The notes below the pieces were generated by a model, which saw only the letters and a list, made by a program, of their open reading frames with translations, ran no database searches and had not been told where the DNA came from. From positions 1-64,000 of the forward strand of contig JAEZQK010000118.1 in NCBI GenBank assembly GCA_023413135.1: DNA of 64,000 nt. Direction: 5' to 3'. Made by a program: the position numbers and the translations under genes. Below, in pieces: positions 1 through 8,801 of this stretch. The stretch's first letter is position 1. Each line of letters begins with the position of its first letter. The stretch comes from Bacillota bacterium. Lineage in GTDB: Bacteria > Bacillota > Clostridia > Christensenellales > Aristaeellaceae.

Positions 1-33
1 ATGGTATACTGTACGGGACAATGAGGTGGTCAT

Positions 34-1530
34 ATGCCATTATTCGAGTTTGACGAGCAATACCCGCTTTTTGATGCCACGCCCGTGGAGAACCTGTTTG
101 TGCAGGAATACCTCCCCGCGGCCAAGGGCGATTATGTGAAAGTATATATATACGGCCTGATGCATACATATCATCCCTCCGCCGGCATGAATCTTTCCGT
201 GATGGCGCGGGATCTTGGGCTTTCGGAAGAGGATGTTTATGCCGCGTACCGGTATTGGGAGCGCAAGGGGCTGGTGCAGCGCACGGCGGACAACCCGCCC
301 GTGTTCCGGTATATGAATGCCAAGCAGCTTTTGTTCATGCGCCAGTGCCCCGCGGAGGACAGGCAATACACCCAGTTTGCCGAAGCCCTGTATGCCGCCT
401 TCGGGGAGGACAGACAGCTTCACGGCCAGGAGACCAGCCTGGCCTACGAGTGGGTGGAGGACTTGAAGCTTCCCCCGGAGGTGGTATTGATGCTGGTGCA
501 GCATTTGATTTCCACCCGTGGCAAGCATTTCAGCTTCAAGGCTGCCCAGAAGCTGGCGGTGCAATTGGCGGAGGAGCACGTGAACACCATTGAGGATGCG
601 GAAATCGTGCTTTCCCGCTCCAAGGCCGTATTGGAGGGCACACGCAAGATCCTGCGCCGCCTGGGCAAAAGGCACCAGCCCTCGGAGGACGAGATGGCGC
701 TGTACCGTAAGTGGACGTCGGATTGGGGCTACGATCACGACGCCATTGAGGCCGCTTGCCGCGAGACCACCAAGGGCGATCCCACCATGGCCTATCTGGA
801 CGGCATCTTGAACGGCCTGCGCAGGCGGGGCGAAAAGACACCGGCCACCGCCCGGCAGGTGGAAAATCAATTGCAGAAGGAGCAGGAGGAAGCCGTGCCC
901 TTAAAGGAGCTTTTCCGGGCCTTGGGCATAAGCGGCCTCACCGTGAACGAAGGCACGCTTACCGTTTACCGGCAGATGCGGTCTTTGGCCGGTCATGAAG
1001 TGATCCTGCTGGCCGCCAGGGAAGCCGCCAGGGCAGGAGGCAGGCTGGATGATGTGCTTAGGCTCCTGACCACCTGGCACGATAAGGGGCTTACATCGAT
1101 CCGGCAGGTGGAAGAATATATCGCCGCCTTCTACGAAAGCAACCGGCTGCTGGCCCAATTATTCGAGCAGTGCAGCAAAAGCGAAAAGCCCACCGCTTCC
1201 GACAGGGCGCTTCTGTATAAATGGCAGAAGGACTGGAATTTTTCCACCGACATGCTCCTTCTGGCCGCCTCCTTTTCCCAAAGTGCGGACAAGAAAATGC
1301 CCTATATGGACGCCATGCTGAGGGCCTGGCGCGAGCAGGGCATTGTCACTCCGGAGGCGGCCCAGGCCGCCCGGGAGCAGTTTGAAAAGGTGCCGGCTGC
1401 CATCGCAGCCCCCCAGCGCAAGGGAAAGGTTGTCACGGAGCAGCTGTATACCCAGCGCAAATATGATGAAATCGACCTGAACAAATGGGCGGCCAGCATG
1501 ATTGAGGAGGCGAGGGAAAGCGATGCCTAA
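34..1530 (+). CDS. DnaD-domain replication initiation protein
   Basis: Primosome-type protein that in Firmicutes helps load the replicative helicase together with a DnaI/DnaC-type ATPase. The 498-residue product has an N-terminal winged-helix region (about residues 30-110) and at least two copies of the DnaD C-terminal helical domain, recognisable by the YRKW/YKWQ plus MAYLDGIL/MPYMDAML signatures near residues 220-270 and 388-440; the region between them (about 285-370) looks like a third, degenerate copy. It is about twice the length of classical DnaD, which fits a multi-copy architecture. The start is preceded by GAGGTGG. The end overlaps the helicase-loader gene by 8 nt, so the two are translationally coupled, which supports the functional pairing. 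Role is inferred from family and context. Confidence 0.88.
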   Translation: MPLFEFDEQYPLFDATPVENLFVQEYLPAAKGDYVKVYIYGLMHTYHPSAGMNLSVMARDLGLSEEDVYAAYRYWERKGLVQRTADNPPVFRYMNAKQLLFMRQCPAEDRQYTQFAEALYAAFGEDRQLHGQETSLAYEWVEDLKLPPEVVLMLVQHLISTRGKHFSFKAAQKLAVQLAEEHVNTIEDAEIVLSRSKAVLEGTRKILRRLGKRHQPSEDEMALYRKWTSDWGYDHDAIEAACRETTKGDPTMAYLDGILNGLRRRGEKTPATARQVENQLQKEQEEAVPLKELFRALGISGLTVNEGTLTVYRQMRSLAGHEVILLAAREAARAGGRLDDVLRLLTTWHDKGLTSIRQVEEYIAAFYESNRLLAQLFEQCSKSEKPTASDRALLYKWQKDWNFSTDMLLLAASFSQSADKKMPYMDAMLRAWREQGIVTPEAAQAAREQFEKVPAAIAAPQRKGKVVTEQLYTQRKYDEIDLNKWAASMIEEARESDA

Positions 1531-2503
1531 CGCCATCATGAATGCGCTTATGATGCAATACGAAGCCCGGCAGGCACAGAACGCCCGGGAAGAGGAGCGC
1601 CGCCTGAAGGAGGCGTCCAGCCTCTGCCCGGAGATTGGCCGTTTGGCCGCCGCCCGCCGGAATACGCTTTTTTCAGCCCTTCGCTCCGCCATGTCCTCCG
1701 GGAAGCAAAACAGCATTGTCAACCGCCTTGCAGAGGATATGGAGAACTACAACCGCAAAATAAGGGAGCTGCTTCAAAAAAACGGGCTGCCGGAGGATTA
1801 CCTGCAGCCGGTGTACCAGTGTAAAATATGCCGGGATACGGGCTTTGTGGGGGAATCGGTCAAAAAGCGCTGCACTTGCCTGAATCAGGAATACTTCAGG
1901 CAGATGGGCAGGCTGATCGGCCTGAACGAGCGCACGCCCCAAACGTTTGAAGCCTTCCGGGAGGAAGTCTTTTCCCAGGAGATCATTGCCGGCGCCAACG
2001 TAAGCCAGCGCACATTCATGTGTTTTTTGCGGGACAAGTGCAAAAAATACGCCGAAACCTTTCCGGATACCACCACGCCGGATATGCTGTTCATGGGCAC
2101 CAGCGGCCTGGGAAAGACGTTTCTGATGCAGGCCATCGCCCACCGGGTGCTGGAGCGGGGCTTTTCCGCATTGTGCGTCAGCGCCTTCAAGGTAGTGGAA
2201 ATGACAAGGCAATCGTATTTTAACAACAACGCCGAGGAAAGCGCGCCGCTATACGATGTGGATCTGCTTTTGATCGACGACCTCGGTTCGGAGCCGCTTA
2301 TGGACAACGTGACCATCACCCAGTTGTACCATGTCATCAACGAGCGGCAAAACGCCGGGAAGCATACCATTATGAGCACGAATCTCAATAGCGTGCAGTT
2401 CCAGGACCGGTATACGGAAAGGATCAGCTCCCGCCTGTTATCCTCCGCCGGGCAGTGCGAGCTGATCGCCTTCATCGGGGGCGACATCCGCCGCAAAGCG
2501 TAA
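1523..2503 (+). CDS. DnaI/DnaC-like helicase loader ATPase
   Basis: AAA+ ATPase expected to deliver the replicative helicase to origin or restart complexes. The 326-residue product has an N-terminal helical region, a Cys cluster (CKIC near residue 99, CTC near 117) like the zinc-binding module of DnaI, a Walker A motif GTSGLGKT at about 192-199, a Walker B LLIDDLG and the arginine-rich sensor segment ERISSRLL. I chose the ATG at 1523 because it follows GAGGAGG at 1504-1510 and overlaps the dnaD-like stop codon; an upstream TTG at 1502 lies inside that Shine-Dalgarno region and is unlikely. The partner DnaD-like gene directly upstream strengthens the call. Confidence 0.9.
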   Translation: MPNAIMNALMMQYEARQAQNAREEERRLKEASSLCPEIGRLAAARRNTLFSALRSAMSSGKQNSIVNRLAEDMENYNRKIRELLQKNGLPEDYLQPVYQCKICRDTGFVGESVKKRCTCLNQEYFRQMGRLIGLNERTPQTFEAFREEVFSQEIIAGANVSQRTFMCFLRDKCKKYAETFPDTTTPDMLFMGTSGLGKTFLMQAIAHRVLERGFSALCVSAFKVVEMTRQSYFNNNAEESAPLYDVDLLLIDDLGSEPLMDNVTITQLYHVINERQNAGKHTIMSTNLNSVQFQDRYTERISSRLLSSAGQCELIAFIGGDIRRKA

Positions 2504-2521
2504 ACAAGAAAGGGATCGACT

Positions 2522-3103
2522 ATGGGCAACATCTGGCACGACATCGACCCCAGCCGCATTTCTCCAACGGAATTCATCGCCGTGATCGAGATCAGCAAGG
2601 GCGGCAAGAACAAGTATGAGCTGGATAAGCAAACCGGCATGCTGATGCTGGACAGGGTGCTGTACACCTCCACCCATTATCCGGCCAATTACGGCTTCAT
2701 CCCCCGTACTTATGCCGACGACAACGACCCTTTGGATGTGCTGGTTTTGTGCCAGGAGGCGATCCTGCCCCTCACGCTGGTCAAATGCCGCCCCATCGGC
2801 ATGATCACCATGGTGGATGGGGAATCGGCGGATGAGAAGATCATCGCTGTGCCCGTGGGCGACCCTTCCATGGCGGAATACACCGACATCAGCCAGCTTC
2901 CCCAGCACACATTTTCGGAGATCAGCCACTTCTTTGAAGTATATAAGAGCCTGGAGGGCAAAAAAACGGCGGTGAAAAGCACCGCCGGGCGGGAAAATGC
3001 CCGGCAGGTCATACAGTCGGCCATCTCAAGCTATGCCAGGCACTTTCTTGCCGGGGGCGGCTATGCGTATGCGGGCGGCGAAGCGAAAAGGGACATGTCA
3101 TGA
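2522..3103 (+). CDS. ppa: Family I inorganic pyrophosphatase
   Basis: Cytoplasmic enzyme hydrolysing pyrophosphate to phosphate, which pulls biosynthetic reactions forward. The 193-residue product carries the family I signature DDNDPLDVLV and the preceding PANYGFIP segment, with the Lys/Glu/Tyr residues expected around the metal-binding pocket. Length is slightly longer than the 170-180 residues of the bacterial enzyme because of a glycine- and tyrosine-rich tail (FLAGGGYAYAGGEAK). It lies 18 nt after the helicase-loader gene and its stop overlaps the start of the next gene as ATGTCATGA, so the first four genes probably form one transcript. Confidence 0.93.
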   Translation: MGNIWHDIDPSRISPTEFIAVIEISKGGKNKYELDKQTGMLMLDRVLYTSTHYPANYGFIPRTYADDNDPLDVLVLCQEAILPLTLVKCRPIGMITMVDGESADEKIIAVPVGDPSMAEYTDISQLPQHTFSEISHFFEVYKSLEGKKTAVKSTAGRENARQVIQSAISSYARHFLAGGGYAYAGGEAKRDMS

Positions 3104-3444
3104 ACATTCAAATTTACGTAAGCAAAAAGAACTTTGACGTGCAAAAAGCCGAGCGTTTTTTCAAGGAGCGGCGCATTCCCTACCAATTGGTGGACTTAAC
3201 GCGCCACCCCTTGGGCCAGCGGGAATTGCAGCTTTTCGCCCAAAAGCTTACCGCCAAGGCGCTGGTAGACCGGGAGGATAAAAAGGTAAAAGAGCATCCC
3301 GTTTGTTACGCACCGAATGACGAGGTCATCCTGTCGGAGCTTTTGCAAAAGCCCACCCTCATGCGTTCGCCCCTGGTCCGCAACGGCAGCAAGATTACTC
3401 TGGGCGTTGCGGAGGACGTTTGGACCGCATGGCTTAACGAATAG
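3100..3444 (+). CDS. ArsC/Spx-family thioredoxin-fold protein, no catalytic Cys
   Basis: Small 114-residue protein of the arsenate-reductase (ArsC)/Spx fold, visible in the pattern IQIYVSKKNFDVQKAERFF, the central ELLQKPTLMRSPLV segment with the cis-proline region, and a C-terminal LGVAEDVWTAWL. True ArsC enzymes have a reactive Cys, and Spx has CxxC, at the position occupied here by Ser-Lys-Lys-Asn; the only Cys (HPVCYAP) is elsewhere. It is therefore probably not a reductase and may bind a partner or be a regulator; this is inference. It is the last gene before the palindromic repeat at 3446-3618. Confidence 0.75.
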   Translation: MNIQIYVSKKNFDVQKAERFFKERRIPYQLVDLTRHPLGQRELQLFAQKLTAKALVDREDKKVKEHPVCYAPNDEVILSELLQKPTLMRSPLVRNGSKITLGVAEDVWTAWLNE

Positions 3445-3445
3445 G

Positions 3446-3618
3446 TATAGTAGGAAGTGCTGATTTATTCGGGCAGCGTATCCGACGGCCGCTTTTTCAC
3501 CCCCGCTATGTCGCTCATCCGGTCGCTGTAGCGCTGCTACAGCTCCCTTCTGGCTCCTTGCGGGGGCAAAAAATCGGCTCGCGGCTCCGCCACCCTCATT
3601 CAATCAGCAGTTCCTATA
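3446..3618. repeat. Palindromic MITE-like intergenic element (variant copy)
   Basis: The whole gap between the ArsC-like gene and the EAL gene is a 173-bp element with imperfect terminal inverted repeats: TATAGTAGGAAGTGCTGATT on the left and the complement of AATCAGCAGTTCCTATA on the right. Near its middle is the palindrome GCTGTAGCGCTGCTACAGC (3525-3543). The 13-base core GTAGCGCTGCTAC also occurs at the centre of the two elements at 18604-18763 and 49670-49829, so this is a diverged member of the same design. No ORF is present. Confidence 0.7.
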
Positions 3619-3641
3619 AACGACACAAAAGAGGTGTTCGT

Positions 3642-6494
3642 ATGCATGGCAAGCTCTCCCTCCAAAGCCGGCTTACCGCCTGCTTCCTGGCCTTTTCCGT
3701 GCTGCCGCTTTTGACGTTCTTCCTGGTGTTTTTCCCATACCTTCGGGGGAGCATGCTCAAAAGCCGCATGGCTGCCCTGGAGGGGCTTGCCAACGTAAGC
3801 GTCAGCGACCTGGAGCAGATGGGCGACTCCATCTTGCGGGAAGGGGAACGGCTGGCATTGGACCAGCGGGTGCTGGATGTGCTCCGCACACCCGTAGGAG
3901 AAGACGGTGCCCAGGCGAAAACCCATGCGGAAAACTACCTCCAGTCCATGGTGAATGAAAGCTGCCGCGGCGCGGCCTTGGTAAAGGCCGGCTGGAAGGT
4001 GGCCGCCTCCAGCAAGGATGGTGCGTATACGGGCGAAGCGCTGGCGCTGCTATTGGGCACCGACGGATCCTTCAGCGGCAGCCGTGAGGTCAGCGGGCTT
4101 TTGCCGTCGCTTTCACAGCCGGGAGAGCAATCCATTTACTTCACCGTTCCGATTTTATCCGGAAACAGCCTGCTGGGGACGCTTGTTAGGGAAATGCCAC
4201 TGCGTGTTCTGGACCGCAAGACCTCCTCCTTAAGCCAGGGGGAAACTGGGCGGATGATGCTGGTGGATGAAAGCGGCATGATCCTCTCCCACACCGATAC
4301 GGCCGAGGTAGGGAAAGCGCTATTGAACGGCAAGCTCCTATCCCTATTTACCAATTTTCAAAACGGGCTTACGGAGCGAAGCGGCAACGGCAGTACAGTT
4401 CTTTTTGACGTGCAGCAAGGGTACGGCTACCGCATCCTGGGCAACATGCCCTGGATGCTTGTTGTATACCAGGCGGAGAGCGAACTTAGGTCCCAGGAGG
4501 TCCTCATCATCCTGTTTGCGGTACTGGCCACCCTGGGGCTTTCGCTTTTGAGCTTTCTGATCAGCCGCATCGTGTCCCGCAGCCTGGTCTTCCCTTTAAG
4601 GCGGCTGAACACCGCTTTCCGCCAGGTCGGCTTCAACCAATTCACGCCATTGACCCCAGGCGGCACTTCGGAAATGGTGGAGCTGGCGGAAGGCTACAAC
4701 GCCATGATCGGTCTGCTGGAAAGAAACATTACGCGCCTGAGCGATTCCAACCGGCAGCTGGCCACCACCATTGCGGAGCTGGAGGTGGAGCGGGACCGGA
4801 TGCAGTTTTTGCAGGATGATTCAGGCGATGCGGGCATGCGCCGGGCCAAAGTGGAGTTCAACCTTTTGTCCGGGGAATTTCTTGCAGATGACGATTTTTA
4901 CGCCATGCTCCACCTGAACCGCTCCACCACCAAACTGTCCCTGAACGACTTCCTGAACAATATGACCGAGCCGGAGGATGCCGCCGCTCTCCACGAGAGC
5001 ATTGAGCAGCAGTCGGACCAGATCCACCAGCTTGTGCGCATCCACACCCAGGAAGGAATGCTTTGGGTGCAGGTGCACGCCAGGGTTTTCTACAATACCC
5101 AAAGCGAGCCCACCAAGGTTTCCGCAACGCTTCTGGATGTAACGGACGATTATAAGGCCCCCGGCGAAGATGCGCTTACCGACAGTACCACGGGGCTGAA
5201 CACAAAAGCACCTTTCATGCAGGCGCTTTCGGAGAGGCTTTCCATGGAGGATAACCGCCGGGAAGGCGGCATGGTGGTGTGCCTGATCCTCAAAAACCTG
5301 CCGCCGGAAGATACACAGCGCATGGCGTATGTGCTGGCGCTGCGCATCAGCGCCGACAGGCTGCGGGCCTTTGTGGGGCCGGAGGGAATGGCCGCAAGGT
5401 TTTACGATGACCGTTTCCTGTTGCACCTGCCACACTTAAGCACGGCATCCATGGCGGAAGGGCGCATGGCTGAACTGAACCAGGTTCTCTCCGCACCCAT
5501 CCCATGGCAAAAAACCTCCCTGTCGCTTCAAATGTTGGCCGGCACTTCGCTGTACCCGCAAAAGGAGGTTTCTGCCGAATTGCTTTTAAGCCAGGCGCAA
5601 ACCGCCCTGTCCGCCGCGGCAGCGCTGGGCGGCGCCAGCTGGACGCTGTATGACGTTACAAGGCAGGCGGAGGACGCGGACACCGCCCGGGTCACGCTGG
5701 AAAGCGCGCTGCGCAGCCGCCGCATCGTGGAGGCACTGTCCACCTTCCAGCCCGACAATTCCCTGTCGCTGGAATACCAGCCTATCGTTCAATTGAATAC
5801 CGGCAGCGTAGCGGGCTTTGAATGCACCGTGCGGCTTACGGTGGAGGAACTGGGCATGGTCTCCGCCGGCGAACTGATCCCCCTGGCGGAAGCCAATGAT
5901 CTGATGCTGCCCATAGGCCGCTTCGTATTAAAGGAGGCCTGCCGCCAAATCCGCCATCTGCAAAAGCGCCAGGGGCAGGATTTGTACGTTTCGGTAAACA
6001 TAAGCGCGGTGCAGCTGAAACAAATGGACTTTGCCGATACCGTCTACCTTGCTTTGAAGGAAGCCGGGCTTAATGGCTCTGCGCTGCAGTTGGAAATCTC
6101 CGAACGGATCATGGATGTGTTCATGACCCAGGCGGATAAGCTGCACGTGCTGCGCCGTATGGGCGTGCGCATCGCCCTGGACGATTACGGCGCGGGTACC
6201 GGAGCGCTTACCCACCTGTACAACATGCCCCTGGACGTTTTGAAGGTGGACAAGAGCTTCCTGACAGGCGCCTCCGCCAGCCAGGGCAAGGAATTCATTT
6301 TAAAGACGCTGGTGGATCTGGCCCACAACCTGAATTTGCAGGTAGCCGCCGTAGGCGTGGAGCATTTCAAGCGCCTGAACACGCTGATGAAGCTAAACTA
6401 CGACATGGCCCAGGGCTATCACTTCTGCCCGCCGCTGAATCCCACCGCCTTGGAAGTATTCCTGGATACCCGCTCAGCGGAGGGAAGCAGGTAA
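3642..6494 (+). CDS. Membrane sensor with HAMP, degenerate GGDEF and EAL domains
   Basis: Large inner-membrane signalling protein of the cyclic-di-GMP family, 950 residues. Order: transmembrane helix 1 (about 11-32), extracellular Cache-like sensor (33-280), helix 2 (about 285-310), HAMP and coiled coil (to about 400), PAS-like segment, GGDEF-type domain (about 509-670), EAL domain (about 705-945). The GGDEF motif is replaced by YDDRF. In the EAL domain the EAL motif reads ECT, DDFGTG reads DDYGAG, and the EGVE loop reads VGVE, while the metal-binding ISER and DD residues and QGYHF remain. It is probably not a cyclase and may be a weak phosphodiesterase or a c-di-GMP receptor. The ATG at 3642 has GAGGTG upstream; a longer frame from 3558 runs through the repeat element and is rejected. 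Confidence 0.85.
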   Translation: MHGKLSLQSRLTACFLAFSVLPLLTFFLVFFPYLRGSMLKSRMAALEGLANVSVSDLEQMGDSILREGERLALDQRVLDVLRTPVGEDGAQAKTHAENYLQSMVNESCRGAALVKAGWKVAASSKDGAYTGEALALLLGTDGSFSGSREVSGLLPSLSQPGEQSIYFTVPILSGNSLLGTLVREMPLRVLDRKTSSLSQGETGRMMLVDESGMILSHTDTAEVGKALLNGKLLSLFTNFQNGLTERSGNGSTVLFDVQQGYGYRILGNMPWMLVVYQAESELRSQEVLIILFAVLATLGLSLLSFLISRIVSRSLVFPLRRLNTAFRQVGFNQFTPLTPGGTSEMVELAEGYNAMIGLLERNITRLSDSNRQLATTIAELEVERDRMQFLQDDSGDAGMRRAKVEFNLLSGEFLADDDFYAMLHLNRSTTKLSLNDFLNNMTEPEDAAALHESIEQQSDQIHQLVRIHTQEGMLWVQVHARVFYNTQSEPTKVSATLLDVTDDYKAPGEDALTDSTTGLNTKAPFMQALSERLSMEDNRREGGMVVCLILKNLPPEDTQRMAYVLALRISADRLRAFVGPEGMAARFYDDRFLLHLPHLSTASMAEGRMAELNQVLSAPIPWQKTSLSLQMLAGTSLYPQKEVSAELLLSQAQTALSAAAALGGASWTLYDVTRQAEDADTARVTLESALRSRRIVEALSTFQPDNSLSLEYQPIVQLNTGSVAGFECTVRLTVEELGMVSAGELIPLAEANDLMLPIGRFVLKEACRQIRHLQKRQGQDLYVSVNISAVQLKQMDFADTVYLALKEAGLNGSALQLEISERIMDVFMTQADKLHVLRRMGVRIALDDYGAGTGALTHLYNMPLDVLKVDKSFLTGASASQGKEFILKTLVDLAHNLNLQVAAVGVEHFKRLNTLMKLNYDMAQGYHFCPPLNPTALEVFLDTRSAEGSR

Positions 6495-6689
6495 GAAGGA
6501 CAGGGCAATTGCGGGAAGGGGTATTCTTGAAAAAATCCCTCTTCCAGCACCCATCCCCTAAAAACTTAATAAGGGAATAATTATATAATTTTTTTCGAAA
6601 TGTACATTTGGCAAAAAGTTTGGTCTATTTCGCAACATGCGCTGCATTTCTTTTCCATGAACGTGTCCTGATTGAAAAGAAAGGATTGA
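6495..6689. other. AT-rich intergenic stretch
   Basis: Between the EAL gene and the broken reading frame. It includes an AT-rich block at 6560-6600 that could hold promoter elements, but I see no well-spaced -35/-10 pair and no convincing terminator. Confidence 0.4.
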
Positions 6690-6974
6690 CCGGTAAAACC
6701 TGAGGAGGAGAAGGCCTGCCAGGAGGCCATCGTCCAGCTGCAATTAGATATCGTCCGGTGCGAAGAGAACAAATATCTGGTCACGACCGCAGCCATACAG
6801 CTGTACCACCGGCTGTCGGAACAGTTCGTGGCCGGCGAAAACAGCCTGATCCAGTATGACGGTACCCTGGACGGACTGATCGACCAATGGCTGGCGGGAA
6901 GGTATGATTTGGATGGATTCATCACCGCCATAGACGGCAAGGTGCGCCAGGTGTACGCGGAAAACGGGATGTAG
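6690..6974 (+). pseudogene. Start-less reading frame, remnant of an unidentified gene
   Basis: An open frame from 6690 to the TAG at 6972-6974 translates into 94 ordinary-looking residues (begins PVKPEEEKACQEAIVQL, ends DGKVRQVYAENGM) with balanced composition and codon use like the neighbours. There is no ATG, GTG or TTG near its beginning: an in-frame TGA (6687-6689) closes it immediately upstream. A purine-rich GAGGAGGAG lies just inside the frame at 6702-6710. I read it as a decayed or frameshifted gene whose 5' part is lost. The family is not recognised; the tail LDGLIDQWLAGRYDLDGFI resembles helical ends of solute-binding or sensor proteins only vaguely. Confidence 0.45.
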
Positions 6975-7032
6975 TTCCCCGGTCTAAAATGCAAAATTTC
7001 TTTCCCGGCCATTGTGTACATGCACCGTATGA

Positions 7033-7061
7033 TTGCCTTGCCTTAAAAAGTCTGCTACACT
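7033..7061 (+). promoter_or_regulatory. Sigma-A promoter of the FAD dehydrogenase gene
   Basis: TTGCCT at 7033-7038 and TACACT at 7056-7061 with a 17-nt spacer, 37 nt before the ATG at 7098. Confidence 0.6.
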
Positions 7062-7097
7062 TACCATAGAAGTGTGAAGCAGGAAGGATGGGGCTTC

Positions 7098-8597
7098 ATG
7101 TACGATGTAACCGTTATCGGCGCCGGAGTAGTCGGGTTGTCCATTGCCCGCAGGCTTTGCAGATACAACCTGCGCATCTGCATCCTGGAAAAGGAGCCGG
7201 ACGTGGCCATGGGATCAACCAAGGCTAACAGCGCCATCGTCCATGGCGGATACGCGGAAAGCAGCGATAAGCTCAAGGGCCGGCTTTGCTACAAAGGCCG
7301 GGTGCAGTACGCAAAGCTTAATAGCGAGCTTCACTTCGGCTTCAAGGAAACCGGCTCACTGGTATTCACCACGCAGCCGGAGGATCTGCCCAAATTGGAG
7401 GCGCTGCTTAAAAACGGCAGGCGCAACGGCCTGAACGACCTTGAAATTCTAAATAGGGATCAGGCGCTGAAGCTTGAGCCTAACATGAATCCTGACGTAT
7501 TGTACGCGCTGCACTGCAAGGGCGCCGGCATCTGTTCCCCTTATGAAATGGCCATCGCCCTGGCCGAAAATGCCGTGGCAAACGGCGCGGAACTACATTT
7601 GAATGAGCCTGTCACCGGGATTGCAAAGCAGGAAGACATATTCACCCTCACGACGCCTACAAGACAGGTCAAATCGAGATTCGTGGTCAACTGCGCGGGG
7701 CTTGGCGCCGCGGAGGTATCCACTATGGCCACCCGTACCGAATTTGAAATAAAGCCACGCACGGGAGAATACATCCTGCTGGCCAGGGGTTCGGGCAAAA
7801 TGCTGAACACCGTCGTCTTTCAGATGCCCACCCCCATGGGCAAGGGCATCCTGGTCACGCCCACCGTGCACGGCAACCTGCTCCTGGGGCCGGACGCCAT
7901 CGACGAGCCGGGCACCTACAGCCGCTCCACCCACGTGGAACGCCTGGCGGAAATCTATTTTCACGCGCTGCATACAACGGAAAAAATCAACCTCAACCAG
8001 TTCATCCGTAGCTTTGCGGGAGTGAGAGCCGTCGCCACGGGGGACGATTTCATCATAGGAGAATCGGAAACAAAGGGCTTCATCCAGGCGGCGGGCATTC
8101 AATCCCCGGGCCTCACGGCAGCCCCGGCCATCGCGGACATGGTGGCGGAGCTTCTCGTGGATGCGGGCCTTACCCTCAAGCCTAAAGCGGATTATAAACC
8201 AAACCGGAAGCCCATTATTGAAGTCAACAAAAAAATGCGCCCTCTTAAGGAAGTGGAGCAGCTGATCGCCCAGCCTTCCGGGGAAGAGCGCATCGTATGC
8301 CGCTGCGAGCAGGTGACGGAGGGGACGATTCTGGACGCCCTCCGCCGGGGCATCCCTGTGCATACGGTGGATGGCATCAAGCGCCGTACCAGGGCTTCCA
8401 TGGGCTTTTGCCAGGGAGAATTCTGCCGCCCTCGCTTTATGGAGCTGATGGAAAGGGAGTACGGCGAACACATTTCCGCCAAGACCGATGCGGAGCTTTG
8501 CGGGGCGGAACGGGTCACCAAACAGGAACTGCTGGATTATATAGGCGATTTCAAGAAGGAACTGCTGAGCTATATGAAGGAGTCGCAAAAAAGCTGA
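7098..8597 (+). CDS. GlpA-like FAD-dependent dehydrogenase with BFD [2Fe-2S] domain
   Basis: Flavoprotein of the DAO/glycerol-3-phosphate dehydrogenase type, 499 residues. The N-terminus has the FAD-binding dinucleotide fold VIGAGVVGLSIARRL (about 5-19); the central part matches the DAO fold (GSTKANSAIVHGGY; IQSPGLTAAPAIADMV). The C-terminus (about 400-460) is a BFD-like iron-sulfur domain with CRCE and GFCQGEFC, four cysteines for a [2Fe-2S] cluster. This layout is typical of clostridial GlpA-like enzymes, which oxidise sn-glycerol 3-phosphate or a related 2-hydroxy substrate, usually with GlpB/GlpC partners that are absent here. The ATG at 7098 follows AGGAAGGA with a 9-nt gap; the upstream GTG at 7074 is less likely. 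Substrate not provable from sequence. Confidence 0.85.
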   Translation: MYDVTVIGAGVVGLSIARRLCRYNLRICILEKEPDVAMGSTKANSAIVHGGYAESSDKLKGRLCYKGRVQYAKLNSELHFGFKETGSLVFTTQPEDLPKLEALLKNGRRNGLNDLEILNRDQALKLEPNMNPDVLYALHCKGAGICSPYEMAIALAENAVANGAELHLNEPVTGIAKQEDIFTLTTPTRQVKSRFVVNCAGLGAAEVSTMATRTEFEIKPRTGEYILLARGSGKMLNTVVFQMPTPMGKGILVTPTVHGNLLLGPDAIDEPGTYSRSTHVERLAEIYFHALHTTEKINLNQFIRSFAGVRAVATGDDFIIGESETKGFIQAAGIQSPGLTAAPAIADMVAELLVDAGLTLKPKADYKPNRKPIIEVNKKMRPLKEVEQLIAQPSGEERIVCRCEQVTEGTILDALRRGIPVHTVDGIKRRTRASMGFCQGEFCRPRFMELMEREYGEHISAKTDAELCGAERVTKQELLDYIGDFKKELLSYMKESQKS

Positions 8598-8673
8598 AAA
8601 GGCACGCAGCTTCCACAGCGCATATATATTATGTGATTCCCTATTTTTTTCACTTAGCACATCCAAGTAACTC

Positions 8674-8756
8674 GTAGGGCGGGGGCTTGTTCCCGCCGTA
8701 GCGTCGGATCATAGTATTGCATGAGGAACGGCGGCGGGAGCAAGCCCCCGCCCTAC
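8674..8756. repeat. GTAGGG-ended inverted repeat (hairpin element)
   Basis: Arms of 25 bp, 8674-8698 and 8732-8756, are complementary with one mismatch (GTAGGGCGGGGGCTTGTTCC and its complement at the other end), around a 33-nt loop. It lies in the gap between two convergent genes and could end transcription from either side, although no T-run follows. Related GTAGGG...CCCTAC structures occur at 32815-32842 and 60469-60550. Confidence 0.7.
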
Positions 8757-8801
8757 TTATATTGGAAAAACGCTGATCGATTGTAAACCGTAGGGGAAAT
8801 A

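Noticed and set aside
40..870. 276-codon minus-strand frame opposite the DnaD-like gene
   Set aside because: Shadow of a well-supported domain-bearing gene; translation has no recognisable motifs.
3558..3641. Extended N-terminus of the EAL protein
   Set aside because: It translates the right half of the palindromic repeat; a strong GAGGTG site marks the ATG at 3642.
7593..8666. 357-codon minus-strand frame opposite the FAD dehydrogenase
   Set aside because: No start context, His/Arg-rich translation, fully covered by the conserved plus-strand enzyme.
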